Shown here piece by piece: positions 1 to 11,500 of a stretch of DNA of 64,000 bases. The position numbers and the translations under genes are program-made. The DNA comes from Carposina sasakii (lineage: Eukaryota > Arthropoda > Insecta > Lepidoptera > Carposinidae): the NCBI GenBank assembly GCA_014607495.2, contig CP053175.1, positions 3,472,001-3,536,000 on the forward strand, given 5' to 3'. The stretch's first letter is position 1. The number at the start of each line of letters is the position of its first letter. The notes under the pieces were generated by a model that was not told where the DNA came from, searched no databases, and was given only the letters and a program-made list of their open reading frames with translations.

Positions 1-140
1 AATCTGAAGACTAAAGTTGATGCTGTGATCTAAATCAAGTTTTGGGAAAAGGCCAGCATCCAATTTCTCCTTCAGATAGGCTATCTGACCATTGAAAAAA
101 TCGACTATTAGCTTATTTAAAATCCCGGAATAAAGGTCAC
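1..140 (-). CDS. Exon of an unidentified gene, cut by the left window edge
   Basis: On the minus strand a 140-base exon follows an acceptor (AG at 142-141). It is open for 46 codons in one frame if the preceding intron is in phase 1. The peptide begins GDLYSGILNKLIVDFFNG and later contains AYLKEKLDAGLFPKLDLDH. The frame stays open to base 1, so the exon continues outside the window. The composition looks like ordinary conserved coding sequence, not a transposon, but I do not recognise the family. It could be a further exon of UVRAG or, more likely, the last visible exon of a separate neighbour: it does not join in phase to the last UVRAG exon I can see (8319-8537). Confidence 0.5.
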
Positions 141-845
141 CTAGTAACATTAAAAGATATAAATTTAATTTACGTATTTTAATGGTGTAACAACATCACT
201 TAGCTCGTGCCTCGGGAAGCACGTTGCTCCTGCGCCTGATCTCTCTCCGGTCGTGTCGGCTTTTCCTTCCATCGGGCTATGAGTGACTGGTGAAAAGTAG
301 GTGTGAAATTTGCACACTTCTGCCCAACCTCTTTGGGGGATAATGGGCGTGACTATTGTCTTTATTTTTTGGGCATACCTGTTCATCCTGATAGCTGCCA
401 ACGCTTCTGGAGTGCCGATGTCTACGAAGGTTCATCGCTGTCTGAGGGGAGTGGCCATCCACTGAATCCTGGAGGTACGTATAGAAAGAATATTAGGTAT
501 AATAAGAGATTTTGATGATGATGGACAAGGCGAAAGAGATATGCTTAAAAATAGTACTCACTTTATACAGGCTTGAGATCATAATCATAACATAGTATAA
601 AACAAAGTTGCTCCCCACTATGCAACGGATTTTGATGCAGTTTTTTTAAATAGATAGAGTGCTTTAAGGGGAAGATTTATCAGTATTGCACCCGTAAAAA
701 GCTGGAGCGGGTTGCGAGTTATATGTATAAAATATAAATATAAAACTATACCTTTACTGATTGTCGAAAAGAAAAGCTGAATCTACTGAATATAGTACCT
801 AAGCTGAAACTTCGCATCTCCCTGCAGAAGTGTAGGAAAGCATAG
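141..845. repeat. Intergenic, mosaic of interspersed repeats
   Basis: 203-300 is a minus-oriented fragment of a repeat seen again at 6.3, 12.8, 22.9, 39.7 and 54.1 kb (marker GATCTCTCTCCGGTCGTG). 296-480 resembles the segment at 16.62 kb (marker GATAATGGGCGTGAC). 600-700 contains the Helitron-associated text CAACGGATTTTGATGCAG and AATAGATAGAGTG, repeated at 27.12 kb. No gene is visible. Confidence 0.6.
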
Positions 846-910
846 TTTACTAGCTGTTGCCCGCGACATCCGCGGGTTATATATCTCGCGCGCCGCGACG
901 CTGATTCCAA
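846..910 (-). mobile_element. Helitron-like 3' terminus
   Basis: Read on the minus strand, the segment carries a GC-rich hairpin (CCGCGGATGTCGCGG) followed by CAACAGCTAGT. That is the form of 3' ends of lepidopteran Helitrons: a short stem-loop just inside a CTAG terminus. The body would extend to the right; I cannot place its 5' end. Confidence 0.5.
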
Positions 911-944
911 TATCAGCTTGAAGTGTGAAACGTCATTTTGTCAT

Positions 945-1050
945 TTTTGCATTCACACTCAACCGATGATACGTTAGTGCGTCGAGCGTACGTTTGCCTG
1001 TACCTGGAGATACCCTCGACGCATCTTCCGTCAGATATGAACCGACCTTT
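945..1050. repeat. About 100-bp repeat, inverted partner at 8607-8712
   Basis: The text around GTACGTTTGCCTGTACCTGG and GACGCATCTTCCGTCAGATA is found reverse-complemented, with few changes, 7.6 kb away at 8607-8712. The arms end in similar text (TCGGTTCATATCTGACGG on one strand), so these are two copies of one interspersed element in opposite orientation. Confidence 0.6.
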
Positions 1051-1632
1051 ACGGTAAATAAGCTAGGATAAACATATTTGATTAATAAACACCCTGTGCT
1101 GATGCGGAACTTTAGGACTAAGACCCAGGTTACTCAGGCGATGCGCTAACTTGTCCCTTTTATATTTGAGCGGCGTTATCTCAGTGTAATTAAGAAACAG
1201 ACATCTAGCAATAAGGAAAATACGTTTACTTAAACCAGTGAAAATTAGCCTAAAACAAATATAGCTTGAGAAAGACATACAACAGAATTAGCATAGACAA
1301 TTTTACGGTAAACACATAAGAAAATACCTCTAAAATGTTACGTACAGAAGAGTGTAGTTTAGATAGATAAAATAATAACATCTGACCCCGAAAATAATCC
1401 GTGATGAATCCGCTCATATATTATGTCTATACAGTGCCTATAAAATAAACAAGTATAATTTTATTTATGTTCGTGATTTTACTGGTTACCTAAATAAAAC
1501 AGTGTGGTGTCGGCGGAGTAGAAAAGCGCCACGCCGCACCGTGGGTATCGTAAGGGTTGATTAATGGTTTCCGGGAGGTCTTCCGAAAATCTTATTCCCA
1601 AATTGACCCTGCCTGAATTTGTTGTTATGTTT
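1051..1632. other. No gene seen
   Basis: AT-rich sequence without a supported reading frame. About 1505-1560 resembles the conserved 3' text of the repeat at 33.7 kb (GTGTGGTGTCGGCGGAGTAG). Confidence 0.4.
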
Positions 1633-2130
1633 TCAAAGAACTGACTTAAAAAATTCTCCTAGATTTCGCCTTTAAGCGATCAAACCATTTATAAGTTTTA
1701 CGTTGGTGGCCATAAAGCCCCGAAACCCCATCTCATGTTTGACAGACCGTAACAAATATAGAAAGTGACATATATAGCCTACGCAGACGACGGAGTTTTC
1801 AATGCGGGGGAGAAAAGTACGCCGAGGATTTTTCAAATTCAAATTCAAAATAATAAAAAATCGACATGAAAGCATTAACAACTTGTTTGTCGATTGTCTA
1901 ATTATATGTTACTTTCTATGTTCGCACCCCAAAATGAAACAAAAAAGGAGGTGAATTTAAACAACCCAAAAAAAAAAAATCGCAAAGCTTTTGCTTTGGC
2001 AACGGTCACCACCCCAAGGTGCGTTTTGTTACGGTCTGTCAGGCATAAGTTAGCGATTCGGGGCTTAATAGCCACCAACGTGGAGCTAATAAGAGTTAAG
2101 GTCGCCTAAAGACGAAATCCAGGAGAGCTG
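1633..2130. repeat. Inverted pair of diverged repeat arms
   Basis: The segment 1633-1755, read on the minus strand, resembles 2028-2130 on the plus strand. Both contain TTACGGTCTGTCA and end with similar text (AAAGGCGAAATC against AAAGACGAAATC). Read as protein, the arms give related peptides (LRSVKHEMGFRGFMATNV and LRSVRHKLAIRGLIATNV), so the shared ancestor may have been coding. About 1765-1830 also carries GCCTACGCAGACGAC, which reads YADD, an RT-like fragment. Confidence 0.5.
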
Positions 2131-2509
2131 CTACACAGTTCTCCTTTATGGCAAAACCAACATTAGGTCTGACACACCACATGATTCTACTATATTTACC
2201 GCGAACAACCGCGGACTGGCGATACGGTTTATTTCCGCAGGTAAACAACCGCTGGGGAAACTCGGATGGCGGACTCAGGACGCATCCACGGTGTAGGCGA
2301 TTTCGATATTTCATAGAAAACCGAGAATAACTATGGGGACAGCGAGGAGGATAGACGGGAGGGGCAAACAATTCAGGCTATAAATTTCTGTCACCTCGGA
2401 CTTATTCATAGTTATTTGAAGCTCCATCTCTTTTCTACGGGTTCCGAAACTCTGATATTACGTGAATTATGCGATATAGGTATCACTTTTTATTTTTTCT
2501 GTTCCACGC

Positions 2510-3110
2510 GGACGGAGTCGCGGGCGTCCACTATATTATAGAAAATAGATACATATCTACACATTAGCTGTACTACTAACTTAATAATAAGCGCGATGAG
2601 ATAAATAAAAATTCTAAACAACTCAGGAATGTTCATACAATCTTAAAAAACAAACATGTGATTTCGAGTCTCGAAATAGGTTCTCTAAAGAGGGCTAATT
2701 TACATAGCTATTCACTTGGCATACCCTTTCTGTTACACCCTGTGTAGGTACCTACGTAAATATCAAAGTTTCAGAATAGAGATGGTGCTTCAAAAGACGT
2801 AAGTGAGGTGACACAAAATAACCGAGTTGGCTCCCTTTTTTCGAGGACTCCTGCGTACTTTTATCCGCTCTGCTCCCTGCATGTCCGCGGTTATTCGGCG
2901 GATTTAAATGCGCGATACTTTAATCCGTCGCATCGCTTGCGTTGCTCGATATATTTGTAAGCGTTCTATTTTATTGGCGGAGCGTGCTTTTTTCTCCCCC
3001 GCGGAGAAAAGTACGTCGTCTGCGTAGGCTAGTAAAAATGGCAATCGATAAATAAGTTGTATGTGACTAGCGGCCTCCCGCCACTTCGTCCGCGTGGACT
3101 CACTGATTAT
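2510..3110. mobile_element. Helitron-like ends and RT-fragment repeat
   Basis: 2512-2545 (CCACGCGGACGGAGTCGCGG) and, on the other strand, 3066-3110 (ACTAGCGGCCTCCCGCC) have the GC-rich terminal text typical of lepidopteran Helitron-like elements. 2640-2755 is a copy of the TA-flanked CAGGGTGTAACA family, ending TTACACCCTGTG. 2985-3035 repeats the YADD-bearing piece seen near 1.8 kb and 50.7 kb. Confidence 0.45.
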
Positions 3111-3534
3111 AAGCTATATACCTGCCAAGTTTGATCAAAAACGCATTTATAAATATTAGTAGGATTTGTAGGATAGGATATACAATGTCATGTTGAATAG
3201 ATTAATTGATTTCTAACTTTCTTTTTAGATTGACATTTAAGCCCTTAAATATAAAATTATATTTAAGCCCTTAGACCCTAACGGACGAAGACGTTTTCAA
3301 ATTCAATCTCAAGAGTTTTTGTACAAACTACATACCCCCTTCTGTAACAAAAAGCACAAGGACAAACAAACATACCTTGAACCTATTAAATGGCCTGCAT
3401 TTACCGCGGTCAGACGCGACGAGACTGCGAAGCGACTGCGATCGCGTCGCCTGTGGGTCGCGGTCCAGTCGCGCCATGTCGGTGCTGTAAGAAGAATATG
3501 CGCAAATTATATTTATTTATACAACATAGATGTT

Positions 3535-3650
3535 TATAGATAGATAGGGTGATAGTGACTGGATGGCAAAAACGGGAGATCGAGCCTTGTGGCGTGCTCT
3601 GAGGGAGGCCCACGTCCAGGAGTGGACTACAATAGGCTGACGACATAGTT
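3535..3650 (+). mobile_element. LINE 3'-end fragment
   Basis: The fragment reads as the C-terminus of a non-LTR retrotransposon: GDSDWMAKTGDRALWRAL, then AHVQEWTTIG-like residues after a frame change. The same family recurs at 9.45-9.64 kb (minus), 61.9-62.1 kb and 63.4-63.6 kb (plus). It is 5'-truncated and dead. Confidence 0.7.
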
Positions 3651-4000
3651 ACATAGCCAGATATATAAACACACTGGTGTGTATACAATACAGGGTAGTC
3701 AGAACTGCAAAATCGCGGTAAAGATCCTATATCCCCGTTTGTACCTAGGTAGGTGATGCCCCTGGCACATTTCTAGACTATTTTAACAACTGTCTTATTT
3801 GATTTGTACGAGTATCCTGGTATGCACGTTGAAGGTATATTCTAGAATAAGCCATATTACAAAACGGCTAGGCATTTTGATTAATACTTAGAATATGCTT
3901 TGACATGCATGTCAGGCGTAACTAACTATTTAGGTACGTGCGTAATTGGTAGTAACCGTATTACAAAACGGGTTGGCATTTTGAATGAAAATCCAAAAAT

Positions 4001-4084
4001 GCGTTTCGCCCGAATGTATTGTAAACTATGTAGTAATATTACAACATAGATTACAATACTCGTAGGTACATTCGGGCGAAACGC
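4001..4084. repeat. 84-bp near-perfect hairpin
   Basis: GCGTTTCGCCCGAATGTA at 4001-4018 is exactly reverse-complemented at 4067-4084. The loop holds a second palindrome (TTGTAA.CTATGT.GTAAT with its partner), so most of the 84 bases can pair. It looks like a foldback MITE or the core of one. Confidence 0.7.
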
Positions 4085-4269
4085 CTACTAAAATAATGGG
4101 AGGTAGGAACGAAGTTCCTTCGGCTAATGTAGAATCGACACAATTTGCAAAAGAAAAATCGTGCTCAATTTTATTTAGGTTTAAAATGTATCTATAATGT
4201 GAGTAGAAACCAAATTCGCCCTCCAAAACCCATACACGTATTGTGCTTTTTGTAATCCATGTTCTACAA

Positions 4270-6170
4270 TAACCTTCGACTCATGAGTATATACTATGCA
4301 TTGGCGGATAGACTAGATATGGAGTAGTTTTAATAGTATTAAGTTAAATTAGAGAAACTCCAAGTTTAATGGCACTATTAAACCTATTATGTAATATTTT
4401 TATAGAGAAATAAAAAAGTAAAATTAAAATAACTTACGGGTTGGGAGGGAGAGCTTCTTCAAGAGAAAGGTCGGGCGAATGTATGACATGCAAACCTACA
4501 CTACTCGCTATACACTTGTGTAGGAACAGATACGACAAGGTGTCGTCACCGCCTGCGCACGTCTCATGAGAACAATCAACACAAAAAATAACGGTTTTAT
4601 TCTCTTCTAGGTGTATCTTTTTACGCACTTTTTCTAAAGTAAAGTTACAACAGAAGGGTGGATGGAAGGGGTGGAAGTGGAAGACTCGCCGGACTTTCAC
4701 GATAGAATTTTTTCTAGAGAAAAGTTCGGTACCCTAAACCGCGCAGCATGAAAATCCCTATCATGAAAGTCAGAGATCTCCAAGCCTGCCGTAAGTGGAA
4801 CTGGGGGCGTGGGCGGTAATAATATGAACAAAATAGGCAAACATTTTTCGCGAAAACGAAAGTGGACGTTTGGCACGCTCGTGCGAACGGGAGTGTTTTT
4901 TTATAATGCCTGCTTTTCAGTGGTTGTGCGAATCGACTACTAACCCATAGGTAAAAATAATTTTGTTTTCCTTCCAGCTAGTTTTATTTCATTATTTTTA
5001 CTAGCACATATGTAACCTAACCTAAAATTGCTCGCTAATTAGCGTGCCTGGTGGCAGACAAGAGTGATAGAAACCAAATTGTCGCCCTCCACGGCCGCTG
5101 CTAAACCTTTGACATAGATTTGTACTATTTCTTGTTGTTCGTATTGCCTAGTACCTACGAGTAATAACTAATGTTGAGTAGATTTTTGTAATACGGCGTG
5201 TTCTACAATATGTGTGCACCTTCTTTATTTTTGTGTTTCTTACTACTAATATTATAAAGAGGAAAAGTTTGATGTAAAATAGCTCAAAAAATGGATTTCA
5301 AAAATTCTTTCACCGTTAGAATCATTGGATAGACTAGATATGTCCCACGGGAAGGCGAGAATTCTATATTTTTTAAGTTTTAAGTTAGTATGGGGACAGC
5401 GAGGGAGGACTAATTTCCCGTTCCCACGGGAAGGGGACAAAAATTAGTACGAAAACCGCCATATGAAGTGAAACTCCGAGGGAGGACTAAAAACGGTTTA
5501 ATCCCACGGGAAGGGGCACTATTAAACCTATTATGTAATATTTTTATAGGAAGAAATAAATAAATGTAAAATTAAAATAACTTACGGGTTGGGAGGCGTA
5601 GTAAGCAGCTTCTTCCCACGGGAAGGGGACAAGAATTAATTTTTTAGACAAGGTCGGGCGAATGCTACTTTTTCACTGACATGCACTTTTTATTTTTTCT
5701 GTACCTCGACCGTACTATTAATAATATTTTTTAAAAATAATCTGTTGCGTAGTTTTGCGCTAGGGACAGACAGACAGATACACTTGTTCAGTAGGAACAG
5801 ACATATTTAGCGTAACGGAAATACTATTAACAAGGTGACGTAATGGGGTACCATTGATTGCCGCGTACGTACATGGTGATAAAAATGGATAATAAATATA
5901 CTGCATATTATTATAGTTTTTTAACAATCAATACAAAAAATCTTTTATATTCTCTTCTAGAAAAATAACCTTTTATTTGTGACCTCATACTTTTGTCTTT
6001 TTACGCAGTAGAAAAAGTGTAATGTGAAGCTAAGTAAAGTAAAGTGTACAACAGAAGGGTGGATGGAAGGGGTGGAAGTGGAAGACCTCGCCGGACTTTC
6101 ATCGATAGAATTTGTGAAGTTCTAGAGAAAAGTCAAGAGTACCCTAAACCGACGAGCGTGCATGAAGAAT
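4270..6170. repeat. Two interleaved copies of one region
   Basis: Blocks of 4312-4750 recur in the same order in 5325-6170, including TAGACTAGATATG, CTATTATGTAATATTTTTAT, AATAACTTACGGGTTGGGAG, GTCGGGCGAATG and GGGTGGATGGAAGGGGTGG. Between shared blocks the second copy carries extra text, including four copies of TCCCACGGGAAGG. In the last 130 bp the copies differ mainly by 1-5 base insertions. See the matching finding. Confidence 0.7.
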
Positions 6171-6290
6171 ATCATGAAAGTAGATGAAGCGAAAGAGGTG
6201 TGTAAGGACCGTAGCAAGTGAAGATCCGTGATCGAGGCCTACCCCTCCGGGAAAGAGGCGTGTTTTTTATGTATGTATGTTGTGTAATGT
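6045..6290 (+). mobile_element. RTE-type LINE 3' end with ATGT-rich tail
   Basis: The text around GGAAGTGGAAGACCTCGCCG, CATGAAAGTAGATGAAGCGA and CTACCCCTCCGGGAAAGAGG is the C-terminus and 3' UTR of an RTE-like non-LTR element, ending in a short tail (TTATGTATGTATG). Frames are broken. The same 3' end occurs reverse-complemented at 9636-9700 and 10108-10170, with a catac/tgtatg microsatellite tail each time. Confidence 0.65.
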
Positions 6291-6465
6291 CTCCAACCGA
6301 AATTCGGTCACGGCGGCCAATCTCAACAGAAGTTAGCCAACGCAGAGAATTATAGTGCACAAGTGTGTGCGCGAACACAGGTGCACTCTCTATTGTCACG
6401 ATTGTATAGTGACGGAAAGCCGACACGAACGGAGAGAGATCAGGCGCAGGACCAACTTATAATAA
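6278..6465 (+). repeat. Interspersed repeat S1 (SINE-like)
   Basis: A 5'-to-3' copy of the family running from TAATGTCTCC to AGATCAGGCGCAGGACCAAC. Other copies are near 22.9, 26.7, 39.7 and 54.1 kb on this strand and 0.2 and 12.8 kb on the other. It is non-coding and widely dispersed within the window. Confidence 0.7.
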
Positions 6466-7030
6466 TTAATTTTGTAATACTATTTAATAAATTAAAATAT
6501 TTTAATGTCTCTGATTAAACAATAACTTTATTGTACTTACCATGTTTTGAGTAAATAAATAATCATTTCATTTCAACGGTTTTGCATACTTTTCGAAACA
6601 CGACATACATAGTTAGGTAACAATAATTTTACAACATTAATAAAACAAATTCAGTAATACTGCTCGAGACTGGGATCGAAAATACGGCTCCCGATTGGAA
6701 AGCACGCGTCTTATAGAATGTAACAAAAGGGGTATGTTAGGCGAAAAAGCTATGAAAATAGCCAACTAATAAAAAACCCATCTACAAGATTTTTTTTATT
6801 TATTTTATAACAAAGATGTACAAAGGCGTGCTTAGTACTTATTGTGTATACATTTTTTTGCTCCTAATACCCCTTTAGTTATAGCCTTTAATATGCGTCG
6901 AAAGATGCGACAATTTAGTACATCCTTTGACATGACACTGATCTAATTAACGTGTAACAACCTTAATGTAATTGTACTCGGTTTTGCCGAAATAAACAAA
7001 TAATCCATTTTCTTTTAAATGTTATCCCGT
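6466..7030. other. No gene seen
   Basis: AT-rich. 6715-6800 carries a diverged end of the CAGGGTGTAACA family (GTAACAAAAGGGGTATGTTA). Nothing else is recognised. Confidence 0.4.
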
Positions 7031-7094
7031 ATCCCAGAAACTAAATCACTTCAAATTGGCATGTACTCGTATGTGTCGTGGCCATATCGTAGAT

Positions 7095-7262
7095 TTGATC
7101 ATTTCATGAAATGCTCGAGTATTTCATAAAATGGTTGCATTTCATGAAATGTTCGACTGTCTATTTATTGGCCACACCATGATATGGTTTGGACAGATCG
7201 ATGATAAAAATAATTTCCCGATGTAGGCAATTAAATGGGCGATTACTACTTCATGAAGTAAT
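7095..7262. repeat. Cluster of 12-bp palindromes
   Basis: ATTTCATGAAAT occurs at 7101-7112 and 7139-7150, with a one-base variant at 7121-7132 and a related palindrome TACTTCATGAAGTA at 7247-7260. Spacing is 18-20 bp for the first three. It is probably part of a repeat element; a binding-site cluster is the alternative. Confidence 0.6.
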
Positions 7263-8160
7263 CAAGATTATTTGTTCATATCGTAAAATAGTTACATAAA
7301 TCATCGGTTATTAATTAGCATGATATAAAATACGAACGCTACGACTAAAACCGGCCTATTTGGTCTTAATTTAAAAAATAAACTTCAACATTATAATAAT
7401 CATTTTAGGTCGTGTAATAAGCTAGTTTTAAAATGTTTAATAATAAAACATTAACACGTTGACGTGTGACCACTATTTGCAGCCCACCACCAACACACGC
7501 GAGGTCTTATGTTGACGTTGGGCCAATATGTCATTTTAGGCCAATGTTTACATCGATCATCGTAATAAAAATCATAATAAATTATTTTAAAAGTATTTTA
7601 GATTGAAAATGTGATATTATCGCTGATTTTTTTTTTTTTTTGTTGACGCCGTTTACGAGGGGTACGTAACATAAGCTAAGTTTATGCGAATAATATGGTC
7701 GATTCAAGCAGTCACCCTTAAACCTAAACGTAAAATTAGTCCTACTTGTCCTTTTCTCTCTCAGCTATTTATGTCAGAACGGAGAGAGAGATAGACCTGA
7801 CTAAGATTAGGTTTAGGTTTATTGACGTGATCGCACGCAATTTATAGTTTCTAGTGTTTGCGTTGAAGTTGAAGTCTTAGTTTTTTATCTATGTGTATGT
7901 ACAATAAAGAAGTGTAAAAAAGTTAAATAACTATTTACTAAAGGCTTCTTTACCTGTGTTAAATACAACCAAGATTATCGGTAGTAACACGGTCACAAAA
8001 TGTACTACGAGTAGTAAAAGGAGAGAATCACGGGTAACACAGGGCTAAAGTGGCTACTGTTGTTTGTAAGTTGATAAAAATAATTAATCGACTTATTTAT
8101 TTGCACCTTTATGACACCACATATATGTATAGTTGAGATGTAGAATAAAATAAAACTAAA
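7263..8160. other. No gene seen
   Basis: AT-rich intergenic sequence with a T-run near 7630 and the inverted words CCTAAACCTAAACG (7730 area) and AGATTAGGTTTAGG (7803 area). I find no exon of UVRAG here, although the C-terminal part of that protein is still unaccounted for. Confidence 0.35.
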
Positions 8161-8161
8161 T

Positions 8162-8305
8162 TACAGCCAATTCCAATAACCGACCTCGAGAGATTTTTTG
8201 CATATTTTAGATTAAATGTTCCACTGCTTATCATACAAAATTTTAAATTTAAAAACAATCGAGATTCTTCATGATCTCTCTCTAGTATTGAAATTGGCGG
8301 TTAAT
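8162..8305. mobile_element. Foldback MITE, copy 1
   Basis: The ends read ACAGCCAATTCCAATAACCG and TAGTATTGAAATTGGCGG, which are near reverse complements. Sister copies lie at 8784-8892 and 9099-9235, with fragments at 15.08 and 44.53 kb. All three full copies sit around the last visible UVRAG exons. Confidence 0.7.
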
Positions 8306-8318
8306 AAGATGTACTTAC

Positions 8319-8537
8319 TTAGGGTCAGGCAAATCCGGGGTGACGTCCAAGTATCTTACTAGCGGAACCCAGCAAGGTTATACGATATCGTATAGGCTTG
8401 TCCAGAATAATCGATGCTAGGCATAACGCCTGGGCCACTAGCCCAGATGCAACCGAGTCTCGAATCGGGTTGGACGGCGAAGGCCTGTCGTCGCATATTG
8501 GCAACTCTATGTCGCATATTGTCCACATACCGTCTTT
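8319..8537 (-). CDS. Uvrag: UVRAG exon 6, conserved domain with a frame break
   Basis: The acceptor is at 8539-8538 and the donor GTAAGT at 8318-8313. The reading KDGMWTICDIELPICDD...DKPIRYRITLLGSASKI matches the conserved UVRAG/Vps38 region. After SKI the frame gives LGRHPGFA and a TGA, while shifting by one base gives LDVTPDLPDPK up to the strong donor. A one-base insertion near 8345-8352 is the simplest explanation. A genuine short C-terminus is the alternative. Confidence 0.75.
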
Positions 8538-11500
8538 CTGTAATTATACACATTACATGAGGTGAGGTTCCCGAAATGGGATAGCGTGTCATTAGTGACT
8601 GGCGACTTAGGGTCGGTTCATATCTGACGGAAGATGCGTCGAGGCGTATCTCCAGGTACAGGCAAACGTACGCTCGACGCACTAACGTATAATCGGTTGA
8701 GTGTGAACGGTTCGAGTGTTTTTCTATACATTTTGTCTGTTCTGGCGTTACGTGACCGATAATACGTGACGCACGAACCACCCTTGCCAATTTCAATAAC
8801 CGATCTCGCATTTTTCATGATATACAAAAAAATTTAGAATAAAAATTATTGAGATTCTTTATGATCTCTAGTATTGAAATTGGCTGTTAGTGTAGTTGTT
8901 AGTGACCCTGGCTTTAAAAAAATTGCTGTTCCATACAATCTTGAATGATTATTGCACTGAAATGTATGGAACAGCTGATTTCTTTTTCACTAACACCTTA
9001 TAGAATTCACTATGGGTGCGCCCACCACCGGGCCCTACATCCTCCACTGACCCTCGGACCTGATAACCTTATAGAATATTTCATGCAATTTCATACACTA
9101 ACAGCCAATTTCTATAACTGATCTTGAGTGATTTTTCGCATATCTCAGATTTATTCTTGAATTGTTTTCATATAAAATTTCAAATTAGAGAAAAAAACCG
9201 AGATTCCTTTTGATCTTTCGTATATAAATTGGCCGTATGAGTACGAACCTCTTGTATATAGAATATTTCGTGTAATTTCTCCAACAAATGAGCCCGTTGC
9301 AGCGCAAGCGACGAGTGCGAGCGAGACAGAAGACCCCTGACAGCTAGAGCCGACTCTCTCGTTTCGCGCAGCGTTTCATTACGACGCGATAGTGAATGGA
9401 AACTATCCATGAGTTCTGAACCTGAAATAATCAATTACATCATCATCATCATCATCATTCTCAGCCCTGGGAAGTGAACACAGGTCCCAACAACCTCCAT
9501 TCCGACCGGTCGGAAGCGGCCTGCATCGACCGTCGCCAGCGACCTTGTCCAGGTCGTCCGTCCACCTCGCGGGAGGCCTTCCCACGCTGCGTTTGCCGAT
9601 GCGTGGTATCCACTCTAGAACTTTCCAGCTTAAAATGAAATACATACATAAAAATAAATAAATAAATCACGCCTCTTTCCCAGAGGGATAGGCAGAGATC
9701 ACTGATTTCCACTAAATAATAAATTAATCCAATCAATATACAGGGTGTAACAGAAAGGGTATGTTTAGCGAAAATCTATAAATAAAGTCCACTATAAAGA
9801 ACCTATCTTCAAAATTTGAGACTTGAAATCCTTGAAGTCCCTTAGTTCTGAACCTGGAATAATCGATCAATCCAATCAATATACAGGTTGCAACAAAAGG
9901 TCTATTCCACTCTCTTTAGTGTTCACACCCGCGAATCACCTGGGTGACTGGACCCCAGTAAAATAATATGTCGGTATCCTAATTCACCTTCGAATAAATA
10001 TCCACTTTATATGAATGTCAACATTTTAAAATTTCAATTTCAAAGTAGGCTATTAAGTACATTAGTACTTATAATTAAAATGATTAAGATTAGAACATAA
10101 AATTACAAACATACATACATACATACATACATATAATCACGCCTTTATCCCTTACGGGGTAGGCAGAGCACCAAGGACCGATAGAACCACATGGCGCCAC
10201 TTCTGACCAATTTTGAGGGTATAGTTGAGATGTAAAAAGTTCGGTTAGTAGTGACATGTGGTCAGCCCATCGCCTACAAAACACCAAGAACCTCTTGTCC
10301 CTTACTGACTTATACAGTATGCCCGGGAAGAGAAGCAGCTGTAGTATTATACGTTTTTTTTTCACTCCCAGAGCAGCATGGAAGTATATAAAATTATTTG
10401 TAAAATATGCCTTAGATATTATTTTGTATTTATATTTATATAATACTATACTACTACTTCTCTGTAGCCTGAGAGAATGCCCGAGCTCCTTAGTCGACTC
10501 TTACGACATGCACAGAAGGAGATGCAGCTGATGTATTCTGGCATCAGCACAGTATTATATGTTTATATCTTTAAATTTAGTACTTACATATAATTAGGTT
10601 TTCCTCACTCAATTTGGCGTGCCGTTTCTTAAGTTTCCTTATATTGGTGAGCAATGTGTCCCTTTCATCGGACAATATAATTCGTTTGAATCGTAATATT
10701 TCTAAGTGTTTTGTCAGCCTTAAATGTTCCGCCCTTTGTAGAGGCGAGATTTTTGTCTGAAATTAAGAAAACATAATGAGTATTATCAACATACTATCCA
10801 TAGAATAGAATAGAATAGAATAAATAAATACTATACATATGTAAACTAAAATATACAATTTCTAGGGGCAAAGTAACATCGACATCAGTTATGGATATCG
10901 ATTATAGGGAGAAGATCTTGATCAACTAAGAGACAGCAACAACTTTATCGTTCAGAAAGACTCTCTGACCAGTGGAAAAATTGGTCCTTAATTTAGTAAA
11001 TTGAACATTGCTACAGTTATACATACACTAGCGCACATCAGTAACAAAAAAGGGGGAAATCAACACCTATTTTTAAAAAGAAGGTCGTACGTAAGCAGGT
11101 AACTAACCTTTACAGCTAAGAGATCGTTTAATTTAAGAGCAAGCCTTGGTCCGTTCAAAACCGGCTTAGTATCTTTGGCGATTCCATTTTTAGCACTCGA
11201 GTCCAGTGACTTATCAGAATCCTCCTCGTCGGCTGAGAAAATATTTCTTTGAGCTCTGCTTTTGAATTTATGTTTGACTTCACTCTCATTCGTCTGCCAC
11301 ACTTGGTTGTTAACCGCTGAAATCTGGTATATCCGCTCTTTCACCTCCTGCACAGCCTCTTGGCGTTTCTTGATCGAATACTGCAGCAAATGGAGCCTTT
11401 GCAACTTCGCCGAATTATAGCTAGGACGTATTTCCGATTTTAGGAAGTTGATAGCTAGATATCTAAATTTCGGCACGCCATCCGTTTCGTTGCGCAGATC

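Noticed and set aside
8359..8811. 150-codon open frame (minus)
   Set aside because: It overlaps UVRAG exon 6 in another frame and runs through a repeat; the peptide has no domain.
10108..10135. Telomere-like or CRISPR-like repeat
   Set aside because: A plain catac/tgtatg microsatellite tail of a LINE 3' end.
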